From the NCBI RefSeq assembly GCF_000430005.1, contig NZ_KE387017.1, positions 253,715-317,714 on the forward strand: a stretch of 64,000 nucleotides of DNA, given 5' to 3'. Position 1 is the first letter of the stretch, and the number at the start of each line of letters is the position of its first letter. Shown here piece by piece: positions 8,754-17,598 of this stretch. Below the pieces are notes generated by a model. It worked only from the letters and a program-made list of their open reading frames with translations. It ran no database searches and was not told the origin of the DNA. The position numbers and the translations under genes are program-made. This DNA comes from Desulfovibrio cuneatus DSM 11391 (GTDB taxonomy: Bacteria > Desulfobacterota > Desulfovibrionia > Desulfovibrionales > Desulfovibrionaceae).

Positions 8754-9011
8754 GTGAGCACAGGAAAACAGCATCTTCTAAACGTGGGGTTAGGAAACTT
8801 TGTGGTGGCTTCACGGGTGGTGGCAGTGGTGAACCCTGCCTCTTCCCCCATGCGCCGCCTGCGTGAAGAGGCCCGCCAGGCTGGGCGTATTATTGACGCC
8901 ACCCAGGGCCGCAAAACACGATCTTTGATTATTACAGACTCCAACCATGTCATTCTTTCCGCGGTTCAGGCGGAAACCATGCGCCAACGCTTCCAGGAGG
9001 AAGACGAGTGA
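8754..9011 (+). CDS. remA: RemA/DUF370 small DNA-binding protein
   Basis: 85 residues: [34 protein letters not shown] then [33 protein letters not shown], the full DUF370 pattern. In Bacillus, RemA is an oligomeric DNA-binding activator of biofilm-matrix genes; in proteobacteria its role is unknown. It starts with GTG at 8754 behind a weak GGGGGG. It lies 42 bases after yicC, and its TGA overlaps the GTG of gmk, which implies translational coupling. Confidence 0.87.
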   Translation: MSTGKQHLLNVGLGNFVVASRVVAVVNPASSPMRRLREEARQAGRIIDATQGRKTRSLIITDSNHVILSAVQAETMRQRFQEEDE

Positions 9012-9643
9012 CTACGATCCAACGAAGCGGTATTGCCTTGGTAATATGCGCCCCTTCTGGCACTGGTAAAACAACGCTGACCAAGCGGCTTATTGCCGAA
9101 TTCCCCCGGTTTGCATTTTCCATTTCCTGCACCACCAGGGCTCCTCGCTCCGGGGAAGTAGACGGCAGGGATTACAACTTTATTTCGCCGGAAGAATTTA
9201 AGCAGCGCCGGGACGCAGGCTTTTTTGCGGAATGGGCTGAAGTGCATGGCAATTATTACGGCACCCCGCTGGAAGCTACCCGTGTGCTGCTGGCCCAGGG
9301 GCGCGATGTGCTGTTTGATATTGATGTGCAGGGCGCTTCCCAGTTGCGCCGCACCATTCCTGGGGCGCGCCTTATTTATATTCTGCCCCCCAGCCGGGCT
9401 GAATTGGAAAGCCGCCTGCGGGGTAGAAATACGGAAACGGAAGAATCCGTGGCCCGCCGCCTGCAAGCTGCCCACATTGAGCTGATGCAAGCCAGGTGGT
9501 TTAACGTGTGGATTGTCAATGACAACCTGGACCAGGCCTGGGAACATTTGCGTGCAGCGTACCTAGCTGCCACTCTCTCCCCAGACTGCCAAACCGACTT
9601 GCTGGATGAGCTGCTCAAGGAATGGAGCGTTGGGGCTAAGTAA
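9008..9643 (+). CDS. gmk: Guanylate kinase
   Basis: Phosphorylates GMP to GDP with ATP. The P-loop [11 protein letters not shown] is at residues 16-26, followed by [23 protein letters not shown] (GMP binding), [13 protein letters not shown] and [11 protein letters not shown] (Walker B region). The lid [17 protein letters not shown] comes after these. At 211 residues it matches the family. The start is GTG in a GTGA overlap with remA. The stop is followed after 21 bases by a family A arm. Confidence 0.96.
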   Translation: MTTIQRSGIALVICAPSGTGKTTLTKRLIAEFPRFAFSISCTTRAPRSGEVDGRDYNFISPEEFKQRRDAGFFAEWAEVHGNYYGTPLEATRVLLAQGRDVLFDIDVQGASQLRRTIPGARLIYILPPSRAELESRLRGRNTETEESVARRLQAAHIELMQARWFNVWIVNDNLDQAWEHLRAAYLAATLSPDCQTDLLDELLKEWSVGAK

Positions 9644-9663
9644 CGCCTGCCGTGCTTCTGCTA

Positions 9664-9800
9664 GGGAAACACGGATTTATTCCGTTTGGATGCGTTACCC
9701 CTAAAGCCGACGGCAGTTGCGAGCATAGCGAGCTGTGGAGTGAGGACTGAGGGTGCGGGTGGCTTTGCTACCCGCACATATCCACGAAGCCCGAGCGGAT
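9664..9800. repeat. family A element, body type, copy A3
   Basis: Left arm TAGGGAAACACGGATTTATTCC, then the GC-rich body starting ACCCCTAAAGCCGACGGCAGT (9697) and ending GCCCGAGCGG (9798), with an internal hairpin GTGCGGGTGGC...GCTACCCGCAC. The right arm is decayed. The same body recurs near 19.3, 21.7, 62.6 and 63.95 kb. The region lies between gmk and pyrF. Confidence 0.7.
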
Positions 9801-9857
9801 AGTTGTTGCCGCTGCATAATGTTCTTTTTTTTATGTGCCTTCTGTGCGAGGATGACC

Positions 9858-10556
9858 ATGAGTGTTTTGATTGCCGCCATAGATGTGGCAGATGCTGCCG
9901 CCGCCCGCAACGCTGTGGCCCAATTGCCCCAAAGCGTGTGGCTGAAAATTGGGCTGGAACTGTTTACCGCAGAAGGGCCTGCCCTGGTGCGTGAACTGGC
10001 AGCCCAGGGGTGGCCCATTTTCCTGGACATGAAGTTCCACGACATTCCCAACACTGTGCGTGGGGCTTGCCGCAGTGCGGCAAAACTTGGGGTGCGTCTT
10101 TTGACCATTCATGTGGAAGGCGGGGTCGAAATGGCGCAGGCCGCCATGCAGGGCGCTGCTGAAGGGGCTGCCCTTGCCGGGTTACCTGCCCCGCGTGTGC
10201 TGGGCATTACGTTGCTTACCAGCGGGCAGGCAGGCACCCAGGAAGAAACCGAGGCTCTGGTGGTGGCGCGTGCTCTGCAAGCCAAGGCCAGTGGTATTGA
10301 CGGTGTGGTATGTTCCGGGCTGGAAGCCGCAGCGGTGAAGGCCGCTTGCGGACCTGACTTTTTGTGCTTGTGCCCAGGCATTCGCTTTGCCGGTAGCGGT
10401 GCTACGCAAGACCAGAAACGCGTGTGCACACCCGGTGAAGCTGTGGCTGCCGGGGCTGATTACCTTGTTATGGGGCGGCCACTGTTCGGGGCGGAAAACC
10501 CCCAGGCCGCTGCCATGCGTGCGTTAGCCGAAATGCAAATTTCAGTGCTTCCCTAG
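9858..10556 (+). CDS. pyrF: Orotidine 5'-phosphate decarboxylase
   Basis: Last step of UMP synthesis. 232 residues as a TIM barrel: LIAAIDVADAAAA, KIGLELF, the catalytic FLDMKFHDIPNTV (Lys and two Asp), LTIHVEGG, CLCPGIRF and GADYLVMGRPLF at the phosphate site. The reading frame stays open 105 bases upstream, but ATG at 9858 has GAGG six bases before it and gives the family length; another ATG two codons earlier is possible. The gene stands alone, with a TPR gene 37 bases downstream. Confidence 0.95.
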   Translation: MSVLIAAIDVADAAAARNAVAQLPQSVWLKIGLELFTAEGPALVRELAAQGWPIFLDMKFHDIPNTVRGACRSAAKLGVRLLTIHVEGGVEMAQAAMQGAAEGAALAGLPAPRVLGITLLTSGQAGTQEETEALVVARALQAKASGIDGVVCSGLEAAAVKAACGPDFLCLCPGIRFAGSGATQDQKRVCTPGEAVAAGADYLVMGRPLFGAENPQAAAMRALAEMQISVLP

Positions 10557-10593
10557 TTTTTGGCAATACTCTGACCATCAGGGAAATAACTAT

Positions 10594-11427
10594 ATGAGCG
10601 AACAAACAGCAAAGCGTGAAGCAATTAACGGGGTTTTTTCCTCCCAGGAAATGCGCAAGGTGGGCACAGGTACCACCACACGGAAAAGTATTCAAAAAAC
10701 CATGTGGATTGCCGCGGAACTGCCAGACGGGCAAATTGAAGTGCAGCCCCTGAACCTGAATTATATTCCTTCCGGGCCCAAAAAAGTAGTGAGCCGGGAA
10801 GACTTCCTGCAAGGTTTTTCCCCGGAACCTGAGGTGTACCAGTCTCAGGTATTCCCCAAAATGCGGGAATTGAATAAAACCATTGCCACAGCAGAACGCC
10901 ACCGCAAAAATAAAGAATATTTCAGCGCGGAAATGGAATATAACAACGTGCTGCACGTGGATGAAGAAAACGTAAGGGCCAACTTTGGCCTGGGTATTAC
11001 CTACCTTGAACGTGGAGATAATGCCAAGGCTGACGATATTTTTGAACGCCTAGTCAAGCTGGACGCTGCCTTTGAACCGGAACACAAGCACCTGTTCAAT
11101 GAGTTTGGCATTAACCTGCGTAAATCGGGTATGTTGGACCAAGCTATCAGCTATTATTCCAAAGCTCAGGAACTTTCCGGGCAAGACGCCAACCTGTGCT
11201 ATAACATGGCACGGGTGCTGTATGAAAAAAAGGAACTGGAAAAGTCCCTTGACTTTTTGATCCGTTCGCTGGAACTTGACCCCCGCCTTGAGGTTTCGGT
11301 GAAGTTTCTGCTGTGGCTCCTGAACCGCAAGGAAGTGCCTGAATTTTACATTCCTAACGTGGCTGCTGCCTTGCAGCGGGTGAAAGACGCGCAGGAATCC
11401 GGGCAAGCAGTTCCTGCACCAGAATAG
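10594..11427 (+). CDS. TPR-repeat protein of unknown role
   Basis: 277 residues, no signal peptide. Residues 1-75 form a distinct N-terminal domain (MWIAAELPDGQIEVQPLNLNYIP) without a known name to me. Residues 100-255 hold about four TPR units, for example EYFSAEMEYNNVLHVDEENVRANFGLGITYLERGD and ANLCYNMARVLYEKKELEKSLDFLIRSLELDP. TPRs bind partner proteins. AGGGA lies upstream of the ATG. It lies close behind pyrF, but no functional link is evident. Confidence 0.8.
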   Translation: MSEQTAKREAINGVFSSQEMRKVGTGTTTRKSIQKTMWIAAELPDGQIEVQPLNLNYIPSGPKKVVSREDFLQGFSPEPEVYQSQVFPKMRELNKTIATAERHRKNKEYFSAEMEYNNVLHVDEENVRANFGLGITYLERGDNAKADDIFERLVKLDAAFEPEHKHLFNEFGINLRKSGMLDQAISYYSKAQELSGQDANLCYNMARVLYEKKELEKSLDFLIRSLELDPRLEVSVKFLLWLLNRKEVPEFYIPNVAAALQRVKDAQESGQAVPAPE

Positions 11428-11521
11428 CACACAGGCATGTAGTTTTTTGGGCGGGGCAGGGTGCAGGGTATGCACTTTTCTCCGCCTTTCATTCTCTAAT
11501 CCTCTACAATGAACTTTTCCC

Positions 11522-11953
11522 ATGATCCAAATCGTTCGCGCCAAACTCCATGGCATTCGCGTTACAGGCTGCGCCTTGAATTACCACGGCTCCATTACCC
11601 TGGACCCTGAAATGTGCGCCCAGGCTGGTATTTATCCGCTGGAATTTGTTGATATCTGGAACAAAAACAGCGGGGCCAGAATTTCCACCTATGTCATTCA
11701 CGGGCAACCCGGTTCCCGCTGTTGTATTTTGAATGGTGCCGCAGCGCGCACCTGCCAGGAAGGGGATGAAGTGATTATTTGTGCCTCGGAATGGCTGCAA
11801 TCGCCGCAGGAACTTTATGACCGCGCCCCTGTGGTGCTTACCTTTAACCCGGACAATTCTGTGCAGGAAGTGCTGCGCTACCGGGTGGATGGGAAAGAAA
11901 GCGATGCCTTTAATTTTCATATTGAACACTGCGGCACCCCTGGTGAGTCCTAG
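11522..11953 (+). CDS. panD: Aspartate 1-decarboxylase, PanD-like
   Basis: Makes beta-alanine from aspartate for pantothenate. The enzyme self-cleaves at Gly-Ser to create a pyruvoyl group; here that bond is in YHGSITLD (Gly23-Ser24). Other family marks are [60 protein letters not shown]. At 143 residues it is longer than most PanD (about 115-126), the excess being C-terminal. No Shine-Dalgarno is visible before the ATG. The partner panC is 50 kb away. Confidence 0.88.
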   Translation: MIQIVRAKLHGIRVTGCALNYHGSITLDPEMCAQAGIYPLEFVDIWNKNSGARISTYVIHGQPGSRCCILNGAAARTCQEGDEVIICASEWLQSPQELYDRAPVVLTFNPDNSVQEVLRYRVDGKESDAFNFHIEHCGTPGES

Positions 11954-11978
11954 TAATTTTACTCTCTGTTGAGTTTTA

Positions 11979-12041
11979 TGGGGGGACGCTGTCCCCCCCC
12001 ACACCCCTTGCAAGGGACGTGAAGCCCCTTGTACACCCCCA
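11979..12041. repeat. family C nested-hairpin element, copy C2 (short)
   Basis: GGGGGGAC-GCT-GTCCCCCC (11980-11998) followed by CACACCCCTTGCAAGGGACG and CCCCTTGTACACCCCC. It sits 26 bases after the panD stop and is probably also its transcription end, though no T-run follows. Confidence 0.5.
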
Positions 12042-12121
12042 AATTTGTTTTACTTTTCTGCAATACGGGAAAGGAAACGCTGATGCGGGGTTTCAAGTGG
12101 GAAAGCTGCAAAGGAATAACT

Positions 12122-13855
12122 ATGCATTGGGTGTTACGAAATACGGCACAGCCCCCTGCGGAACACGTGCAGGAGTGGGCAGAGCAGCTTGAAATTTCAA
12201 AAGTTCTTGCTGCCCTGCTCTGGAGCCGTGGTTTGCAAACGCCCAAAGCCATGCAGCACTTCATGAACCCTTCCCTGCGTTTTTTGAGTGGGCTTGAAGG
12301 GTGGCCCGGCCTGCAGGAAGCGGCCGATTTTTTGGCAGGTGCCCTGCTTGAAGGCCAGAAAGTGGCGGTGTGGGGTGACTACGACGTGGACGGCATTACA
12401 GGCACTGCTCTGGTACTGGAATTTTTGCAGGAACACGGGTTCAGCGCTGCGCACCATATTCCCAACCGCCTGGAAGAAGGCTATGGCCTGAACACCGAAG
12501 GGGTGGAAATGCTGCACTCCCAAGGGGTGCAGGTGCTGGTTACGGTGGATTCTGGCATTAGCGATATAGAACCCATTGCCCTGGCCCGTCGCCTTGGCAT
12601 GGACGTTATTGTTACCGACCACCACCTGCCAGGGGACGCTTTGCCCCCGGCTACCCATATTTTGAACCCCCGCCTGCATGAAAACCACCCCTGCCCAACC
12701 CTTGCCGGGGTGGGCGTGGCCTTTTTCCTTATGGCAGCTGTGAACGCTGCCCTGTATGCCCGTGGCAGGCAGAAGGTGGATGTGCGCCCCCTGCTGGACC
12801 TGGTGGCCTTGGGTACCCTGGCAGACGTGGTAGACCTGCACGGGCAGAATCGCATTTTGGTGAAAAATGGTCTGCTGTTCATTGGTTCTGGTAAACGGGT
12901 GGGCATTGCCGCCTTAAAAAGTGCCTGCAACCTTGCCCCTTCAGCCTGGCTGGGGGCTGGGCAGGTGGTGTTTTCCCTTGCACCCCGGCTTAACGCCGCA
13001 GGTCGCCTTGGCTCTGGTGAAGCAGCCCTGGAGCTGTTGCTTACCCAGGACAGGGTGCGGGCAGGGGAACTGGCCCAGGAACTTTCCCGCCTGAATGCCG
13101 AGCGCCGAGAAGAGGAGGACCGCATTTTGCTGGCCGCCAAGGCCCAGGCTGAACAGCAGGTGGCCCAGGGGCGTAGCGCCATTGTGGTGTACCACCCCAC
13201 ATGGCACCCCGGAATTATTGGTATTGTGGCTTCGCGCCTGGTGGAAGCGTTGCACCGCCCCAGTGTTGTGTTGTGTGAAATGGGCAGTTGTATTAAAGGC
13301 TCTGCCCGCAGTGTGCCGGGCTTTGATGTGCATGAAGCGTTTGGCCTGTGCGCCAAGTTCCTTTTGGGCTTTGGCGGGCATAAAATGGCTGCTGGGCTAA
13401 GCATGTTGCCGGAGCAGTTGAAATCGTTCCAGGACCAGTTCAACGCCATTGTCGCCAGTACCCATGGGGCAGGAAAGCCGCCACTGTGCAAGCTGGATGG
13501 GGAACTTTCCTTCATGCAGGCGTGCGATTTTGATTTTCTGAAAGAACTGGAAATGTTGCAGCCCTTTGGTATGGGCAATGCAGAACCTGTTTTTTATTCG
13601 CAACGTGTGCTGCTGCGGGCCATAAAGCCCCGGCGTAATTTTATACAGCTTGAACTGGAAGATGAAGGCTGCGGCATTGTATTGCAGGCAAAGGCCTGGC
13701 GGCTGGCACAGGAAATTCCCGCTTCCATGAAAGGAAAGCGTGTTCATGTGGCCTACACCCCGCGCATAGACCGCTATAATGGAGCAGCAACGGTGGAACT
13801 TCGCCTGAAGGACTGGAAAGAGGCGGGGGTGCCTTTGGTGATTGAGGCTGAATGA
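12122..13855 (+). CDS. recJ: Single-strand 5'-3' exonuclease RecJ
   Basis: DNA repair and recombination nuclease. 577 residues. The DHH phosphoesterase motifs are all visible: VWGDYDVDGITGTALVLEF (motif I), VTVDSGISD (II), DVIVTDHHLPGDALP (III, DHH) and LVALGTLADVVDL (IV). The DHHA1 domain GIIGIVASRLVEALHRPSVVL then SARSVPGFDVHEAF and FGGHKMAAGLSM follows, with an OB-like C-terminus. The frame is open further upstream, but ATG at 12122 has AAAGGA at correct spacing and family-like length. Confidence 0.95.
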   Translation: MHWVLRNTAQPPAEHVQEWAEQLEISKVLAALLWSRGLQTPKAMQHFMNPSLRFLSGLEGWPGLQEAADFLAGALLEGQKVAVWGDYDVDGITGTALVLEFLQEHGFSAAHHIPNRLEEGYGLNTEGVEMLHSQGVQVLVTVDSGISDIEPIALARRLGMDVIVTDHHLPGDALPPATHILNPRLHENHPCPTLAGVGVAFFLMAAVNAALYARGRQKVDVRPLLDLVALGTLADVVDLHGQNRILVKNGLLFIGSGKRVGIAALKSACNLAPSAWLGAGQVVFSLAPRLNAAGRLGSGEAALELLLTQDRVRAGELAQELSRLNAERREEEDRILLAAKAQAEQQVAQGRSAIVVYHPTWHPGIIGIVASRLVEALHRPSVVLCEMGSCIKGSARSVPGFDVHEAFGLCAKFLLGFGGHKMAAGLSMLPEQLKSFQDQFNAIVASTHGAGKPPLCKLDGELSFMQACDFDFLKELEMLQPFGMGNAEPVFYSQRVLLRAIKPRRNFIQLELEDEGCGIVLQAKAWRLAQEIPASMKGKRVHVAYTPRIDRYNGAATVELRLKDWKEAGVPLVIEAE

Positions 13856-13931
13856 GAGTGTCCGGCTCAATGCGGGCCGTTTTGAGGCAGAAGAGGAAGG
13901 AATATTCAGAAGGGGGCAAATGCCCTTTTTT

Positions 13932-14873
13932 TTATTCCTGCCGGGGGCGTATTCCAATAATATTGGGCAGGGGGGCATTGGTATTGCCTTTGCTTAACAA
14001 AAAGCTTTGCCTGCCTTTTAAAATGCTGAACGGAGCATTGGCATCTTGCCGGGGGGCAAGGGAGGCAGGAAAACTGCCTGCGCTGGCAGCCGTGGCAAGG
14101 CCGCTAAAAAATAGCCCGGCCTGAGCGCCGCCTTCCACATACATGACTGTGCCAAGGCTCAGGGAAAGGGATTGCAGCAGGGTTGCCAGTTCCACAGGGG
14201 TCAGGGGTTCTTCGCATAAAATAAACAAAATACGGCCTTGGGTGTCTTTACCAACCACAGCAATGCTGGTGCGCGTGCCCCCTTCGCTCCAAAGAATGCG
14301 CCCGCTGCGGGCAATAAGGCGATAGTTCTGGGCCACCACGTTATATTCTTCCAGCCGCTCGTGCAGGGTGGGGTCGCTTGCTTCCAGCAGGTCTGCCAGG
14401 GGCAGCCCGGGTTTTTTGGGTTCTGCCACGAAAAAGGCCCCAAGGTTGGTGCCTACCCGGCTGTTGTTCACATGGGTGCCACCACGCATGTAGCCTGTAC
14501 TGGTTATGTTGTCTTGCAAATACATGCTGGCGTTTATGCCTGCAGTTAGCCCGTGGGCGTTACCCCAGCCAGCCAGGGGCAGGGCTTTGCCCTGTTCACT
14601 GGCCATGTGCAGGGAAAAGCGAAAATGGGAAGGGGCAATGCGCAGCATGGCCAGCAGTGTTCCTTCCGTGGAATGAGGGCTGCTGTTGAACGTTGCTGTG
14701 CCAAGTTCCAGGCCAGGCGCCAGGGTGCGCCATTCAAGGGGGGTGGCCAGGGAAGGGGTGGGGCCTGCCACGGCAGGGGGGGCGCTAAGGCAAAGCAGTG
14801 CCAGGCTGCATATGAACCGGGCAATGCAGCGGTGCAGCAGGAAAGGGGAGAAGTTCCAAAAAATACCAAGCAT
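13932..14873 (-). CDS. Secreted phosphodiester-glycosidase-like (NAGPA-domain) protein
   Basis: The N-terminus FLLHRCIARFICSLALLCLSAPPAVAG is a signal peptide, so the protein is exported. The mature part has the NAGPA-like pattern: LTAGINASMY (conserved Gly-Asn), GYMRGGTHVNNSRVGTNLGAFF, TSIAVVGKDTQGRILFI, and MYVEGGAQAGLFF in place of the usual LDGGGS. Such proteins occur near exopolysaccharide genes, but none are here. 313 residues from ATG at 14873; an ATG at 14912 would add 13. It is convergent with recJ. Confidence 0.75.
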   Translation of the reverse strand: MLGIFWNFSPFLLHRCIARFICSLALLCLSAPPAVAGPTPSLATPLEWRTLAPGLELGTATFNSSPHSTEGTLLAMLRIAPSHFRFSLHMASEQGKALPLAGWGNAHGLTAGINASMYLQDNITSTGYMRGGTHVNNSRVGTNLGAFFVAEPKKPGLPLADLLEASDPTLHERLEEYNVVAQNYRLIARSGRILWSEGGTRTSIAVVGKDTQGRILFILCEEPLTPVELATLLQSLSLSLGTVMYVEGGAQAGLFFSGLATAASAGSFPASLAPRQDANAPFSILKGRQSFLLSKGNTNAPLPNIIGIRPRQE

Positions 14874-14983
14874 AACAAGGCTGCCTACGCTGCGCGGGTG
14901 GGAAGGTGGCAAGAAAACCGCAAGGAATGCAGCGGTTGGTGCAATTTAGCCCTTCCTTTTAGAAAGGGCAAGTTCTTTTTATA

Positions 14984-15011
14984 TTGACATATCAGGTTAT
15001 CCTTATATAAT
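14984..15011 (+). promoter_or_regulatory. sigma-70 promoter for metF
   Basis: Perfect TTGACA (14984-14989), 16-bp spacer, perfect TATAAT (15006-15011). It implies a transcript start near 15018 and an untranslated leader of roughly 220 bases before the metF ATG at 15240. No known riboswitch consensus is recognised in the leader. It contains two copies of TTCTTTCTTTGTG (about 15063 and 15134). Confidence 0.75.
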
Positions 15012-15239
15012 AGGCAACGCACAGAAAAAAACGTCAAAGATTTGGGTATGTACTTGGCTTTGTTCTTTCTTTGTGTAACTATGCAAGCAAGAATTTTCCC
15101 CTATATAAAGGGTTTGCGGGGCGAGGCTTGCCTGTTTCTTTCTTTGTGGTTTTGGGAACATTATTTCCCCCGGAACATATCTTCCTTGCTGGAGAACAAA
15201 AATCCTTTAGTGTCAATAGCCCTAAAGCGAGGCGCATTT

Positions 15240-16109
15240 ATGAAGTTGGCAGAATCCATTGCGGGCAGCAGCCCCTTTTATTCATTAGAATTTTTTCCGC
15301 CAAAAGATGCTGATTTACAGCCAAAATTTTTTGCTACCGTGGAAAAACTGCGGGCGCTGAACCCGTTGTTTGCTTCTGTTACATACGGTGCAGGTGGCGG
15401 CACGCAGGAAAATACCCTTGGTATAACTGCACGCCTTGCGGAAAGTGGCCTTGCCCCCATGGCGCACCTTACCTGTGTGGGTGCCACGGAAGAACGCATT
15501 GAAGCGTTCCTGACCAGGCTGAATGAAGCCGGGGTAACCAACGTGCTTGCCCTGCGCGGTGATGAACCCCAAGACAGCCAGGAAGACTGGGAAGCAGGCC
15601 CGTTCCGCTATGCCAGCGACCTTGTGCGCTTTGTTACGCATCGCTTCCCTCACTTCGGTGTGGCGGTGGCTGCCTACCCCACACCCCACCCGCAGTCGGA
15701 AACGTTTGCCAGCGACAGGGCCTATACCCGCCTCAAGCTGGAGGCAGGCGGCGACTTTGCCGTAACCCAACTGTTTTTTGACGTGCGCGAATATTTTGAA
15801 TTTGTTGCGCAAATGCGGGCTCTTGGGGTAGATAAACCCATAATTCCCGGCGTGTTGCCCATTCAAAGCCTGGAATCCATCCGCCGCATTCTTTCCTTGA
15901 GTGGGGGCAGCATTCCTGCCAAGCTTTACCTTTCCTTGGAAGCCGCACAGGAACGCGGCGGCCCGCAAGCCGTGCGCGATGCAGGCATTGCCTTTGCCGT
16001 GGAACAAATTCGCCGCCTGCTTGATGGCGGAGCCCCCGGCATTCACCTGTATACCCTGAACCAGGCCGAAACCTGCTTGCGTATAGCGGAAGCAGTGGGG
16101 CCATTGTAA
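15240..16109 (+). CDS. metF: 5,10-methylenetetrahydrofolate reductase
   Basis: FAD enzyme supplying methyl-THF for methionine synthesis. 289 residues: FYSLEFFPPKD, SVTYGAGGGTQENTLG (Thr/Gly at FAD), LTCVGATEERIEAFL, NVLALRGDEP (catalytic Asp-Glu-Pro), FAVTQLFFDV. The frame continues 66 codons upstream to 15042, but that part is hydrophobic and outside the family, and the ATG at 15240 matches the normal N-terminus; GAGG precedes it weakly. A strong terminator follows. A companion metK lies at 62.7 kb. Confidence 0.95.
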   Translation: MKLAESIAGSSPFYSLEFFPPKDADLQPKFFATVEKLRALNPLFASVTYGAGGGTQENTLGITARLAESGLAPMAHLTCVGATEERIEAFLTRLNEAGVTNVLALRGDEPQDSQEDWEAGPFRYASDLVRFVTHRFPHFGVAVAAYPTPHPQSETFASDRAYTRLKLEAGGDFAVTQLFFDVREYFEFVAQMRALGVDKPIIPGVLPIQSLESIRRILSLSGGSIPAKLYLSLEAAQERGGPQAVRDAGIAFAVEQIRRLLDGGAPGIHLYTLNQAETCLRIAEAVGPL

Positions 16110-16128
16110 TTTTTGTTTTCTTCTGTAA

Positions 16129-16162
16129 CAAAGCAGCCCGGTGGTAACACCGGGCTGCTTTG
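16129..16162 (+). terminator. rho-independent terminator of metF
   Basis: 15-bp perfect stem CAAAGCAGCCCGGTG / CACCGGGCTGCTTTG with GTAA loop, followed by TTTTGT. It is placed 20 bases after the metF stop. Confidence 0.9.
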
Positions 16163-16225
16163 TTTTGTCCAACGTGTAATGAAGGTGCGTTATCTATCGA
16201 AATTGGGGAAAGCAAGCCGGAGATA

Positions 16226-16819
16226 TTATTGTTTTTTCAGCGGTTCAATGCGGTCAAACCCCGGCAGGGTAACGCTGCTCACCTTGTCGCCAGAGCAGCC
16301 CTGGGCCTGGCCGCTGCCCTTGGGGCATTGCGGGCGCAGGTGGCATGCTTCACAGGCACCTTTAAAAGGGAGGAATGTCAGCACAGCGTAGCGGCGCTCT
16401 AGCCCTGGTTCACCCGGCCTAAGGGGGGCAACCCCTGCCTGGGTAAGGGCTGCTTCAAGTGCCGGGGTAATGGCCGGGGCTGCGGCGCAGCCTGCTTCTT
16501 CCACTTCCGGCAACAGGTTATGCACCATGCCCATGCACATGACCTGGGCCAGGGCATTAAACATGAATGCTTCTGAAGGGGTTGTTTCCCAAGCGGTGTC
16601 CACCGCTTCTTCCACCGGTTCACCCAGCCACACCAGCAAGTAGCTTTGCTCGCCCGCTGTAATTTTGCGTGCCTGGGCGCAGGGTGTCCAGGTATCCCAT
16701 GCATCGGAAAGGCGGTTCATAATGTCGCCGCCAATGCGTGTTTCCTGGCAGGTGCTCATAAACAGCTCCAGGTCAAACTGGGGGTATGCCTCAATAACGT
16801 CTACGGTAAAATCAGCCAT
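16226..16819 (-). CDS. Unknown protein with C-terminal cysteine cluster
   Basis: 197 residues, cytosolic, AAGGAG seven bases before ATG. No family recognised. The body is acidic and helical (VEEAVDTAWETTPSEAFMFNALAQVMCMGMVHNLLPEVEEAG). The C-terminal third carries CEACHLRPQCPKG...GC, spacing C-x2-C-x5-C-x9-C, like a metal or Fe-S site. The pattern CxxCxxxxxC is reminiscent of SPASM/radical-SAM maturation cysteines, but no radical-SAM core is present. It is convergent with metF and divergent from the next gene. Confidence 0.7.
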   Translation of the reverse strand: MADFTVDVIEAYPQFDLELFMSTCQETRIGGDIMNRLSDAWDTWTPCAQARKITAGEQSYLLVWLGEPVEEAVDTAWETTPSEAFMFNALAQVMCMGMVHNLLPEVEEAGCAAAPAITPALEAALTQAGVAPLRPGEPGLERRYAVLTFLPFKGACEACHLRPQCPKGSGQAQGCSGDKVSSVTLPGFDRIEPLKKQ

Positions 16820-17209
16820 ATGTTCTCCTTGCTCACCAAGTGGCGCTTGCGGGGGGTGGTAGCCTAATGCGGTGAAGTGTAAGCAAGAGAGGCGTGGAAG
16901 TAAAGCAGCGTTTCTACCCGGCCATTTATTCAGGGCTCATTGAGGTTGTGTCTCCACAGGGAGTGTTTTCACAACGTCTCAGGATCTTTTCTTCTGGGCC
17001 ATTTAATTCATTCTTGGGTGCTTGTGGCCCGCAGCGCAACTTTTACATTGCCATGGGGGTGGCGTATAGCGTAAAAGGAGATACAGTATTTTTTTGCCTA
17101 TTTCCCCTGCCTTGGGCACGGGGTGCCTTCAATAGCCCATGGCCTGGGCGTATTGTGCAGCGTGTACAGCGAGTACATATCTGTGAAACTTACCAGTAAG
17201 GAAACAATC
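16820..17209. other. divergent intergenic region, no gene recognised
   Basis: 390 bases between two divergent unknown genes. No repeat-family member, tRNA or strong promoter match was found. Low-complexity candidates at AAAAGGAGATACAGTATTTTT (17070-17090) have no reading frame behind them. Confidence 0.4.
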
Positions 17210-17584
17210 ATGAAAAAATCAGACTTGGGACTGCATGTCCGGTTTGAATATGAGCAAGCCCCTGATATGACGCTTACCTATGCCCACGGGGTGTGGGGCG
17301 GCGTAAACCCCCAGGGTGAAGTTGAAATGAACTTTTATACGGAAAGCGACAAATTTCCTGATTTTTCTGAGCGGATGGTGGAACCTGATGGCGGCGTTGG
17401 TGAAGAAACCGCCCATTACGGGGAACATGGGCGTTCTATTGTGCGCCGTATTAATAACAAGCTCATCCTCAATTACCACACTGCCCGCGCCGTGTGCGAC
17501 TGGCTGGAAGATAAGCTGGCCATGCTGGAGGCAGAGGCAGAAGACGAAAACCTGCTGCTGGACAGCGATATGCGGTTTCAATAA
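17210..17584 (+). CDS. Unknown small protein, faintly DUF3467-like
   Basis: 124 residues from ATG at 17210 with AAGGA seven bases upstream; an upstream in-frame extension to 17123 lacks a ribosome site. The layout TYAHGVWGGVNPQGEVEMNFYTES, then IVRRINNKLILNYHTARAVCDWLEDKLAMLE, recalls DUF3467 proteins (YAN..., DFxLxF, then a helix ending in LxxxLxxYE), but the match is weak. The acidic C-terminal tail EAEAEDENLLLDSD is notable. It is followed after 14 bases by the MogA-like gene, so the two are probably one transcript. Confidence 0.65.
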   Translation: MKKSDLGLHVRFEYEQAPDMTLTYAHGVWGGVNPQGEVEMNFYTESDKFPDFSERMVEPDGGVGEETAHYGEHGRSIVRRINNKLILNYHTARAVCDWLEDKLAMLEAEAEDENLLLDSDMRFQ

Positions 17585-17598
17585 CACCGGGGGCAGCC

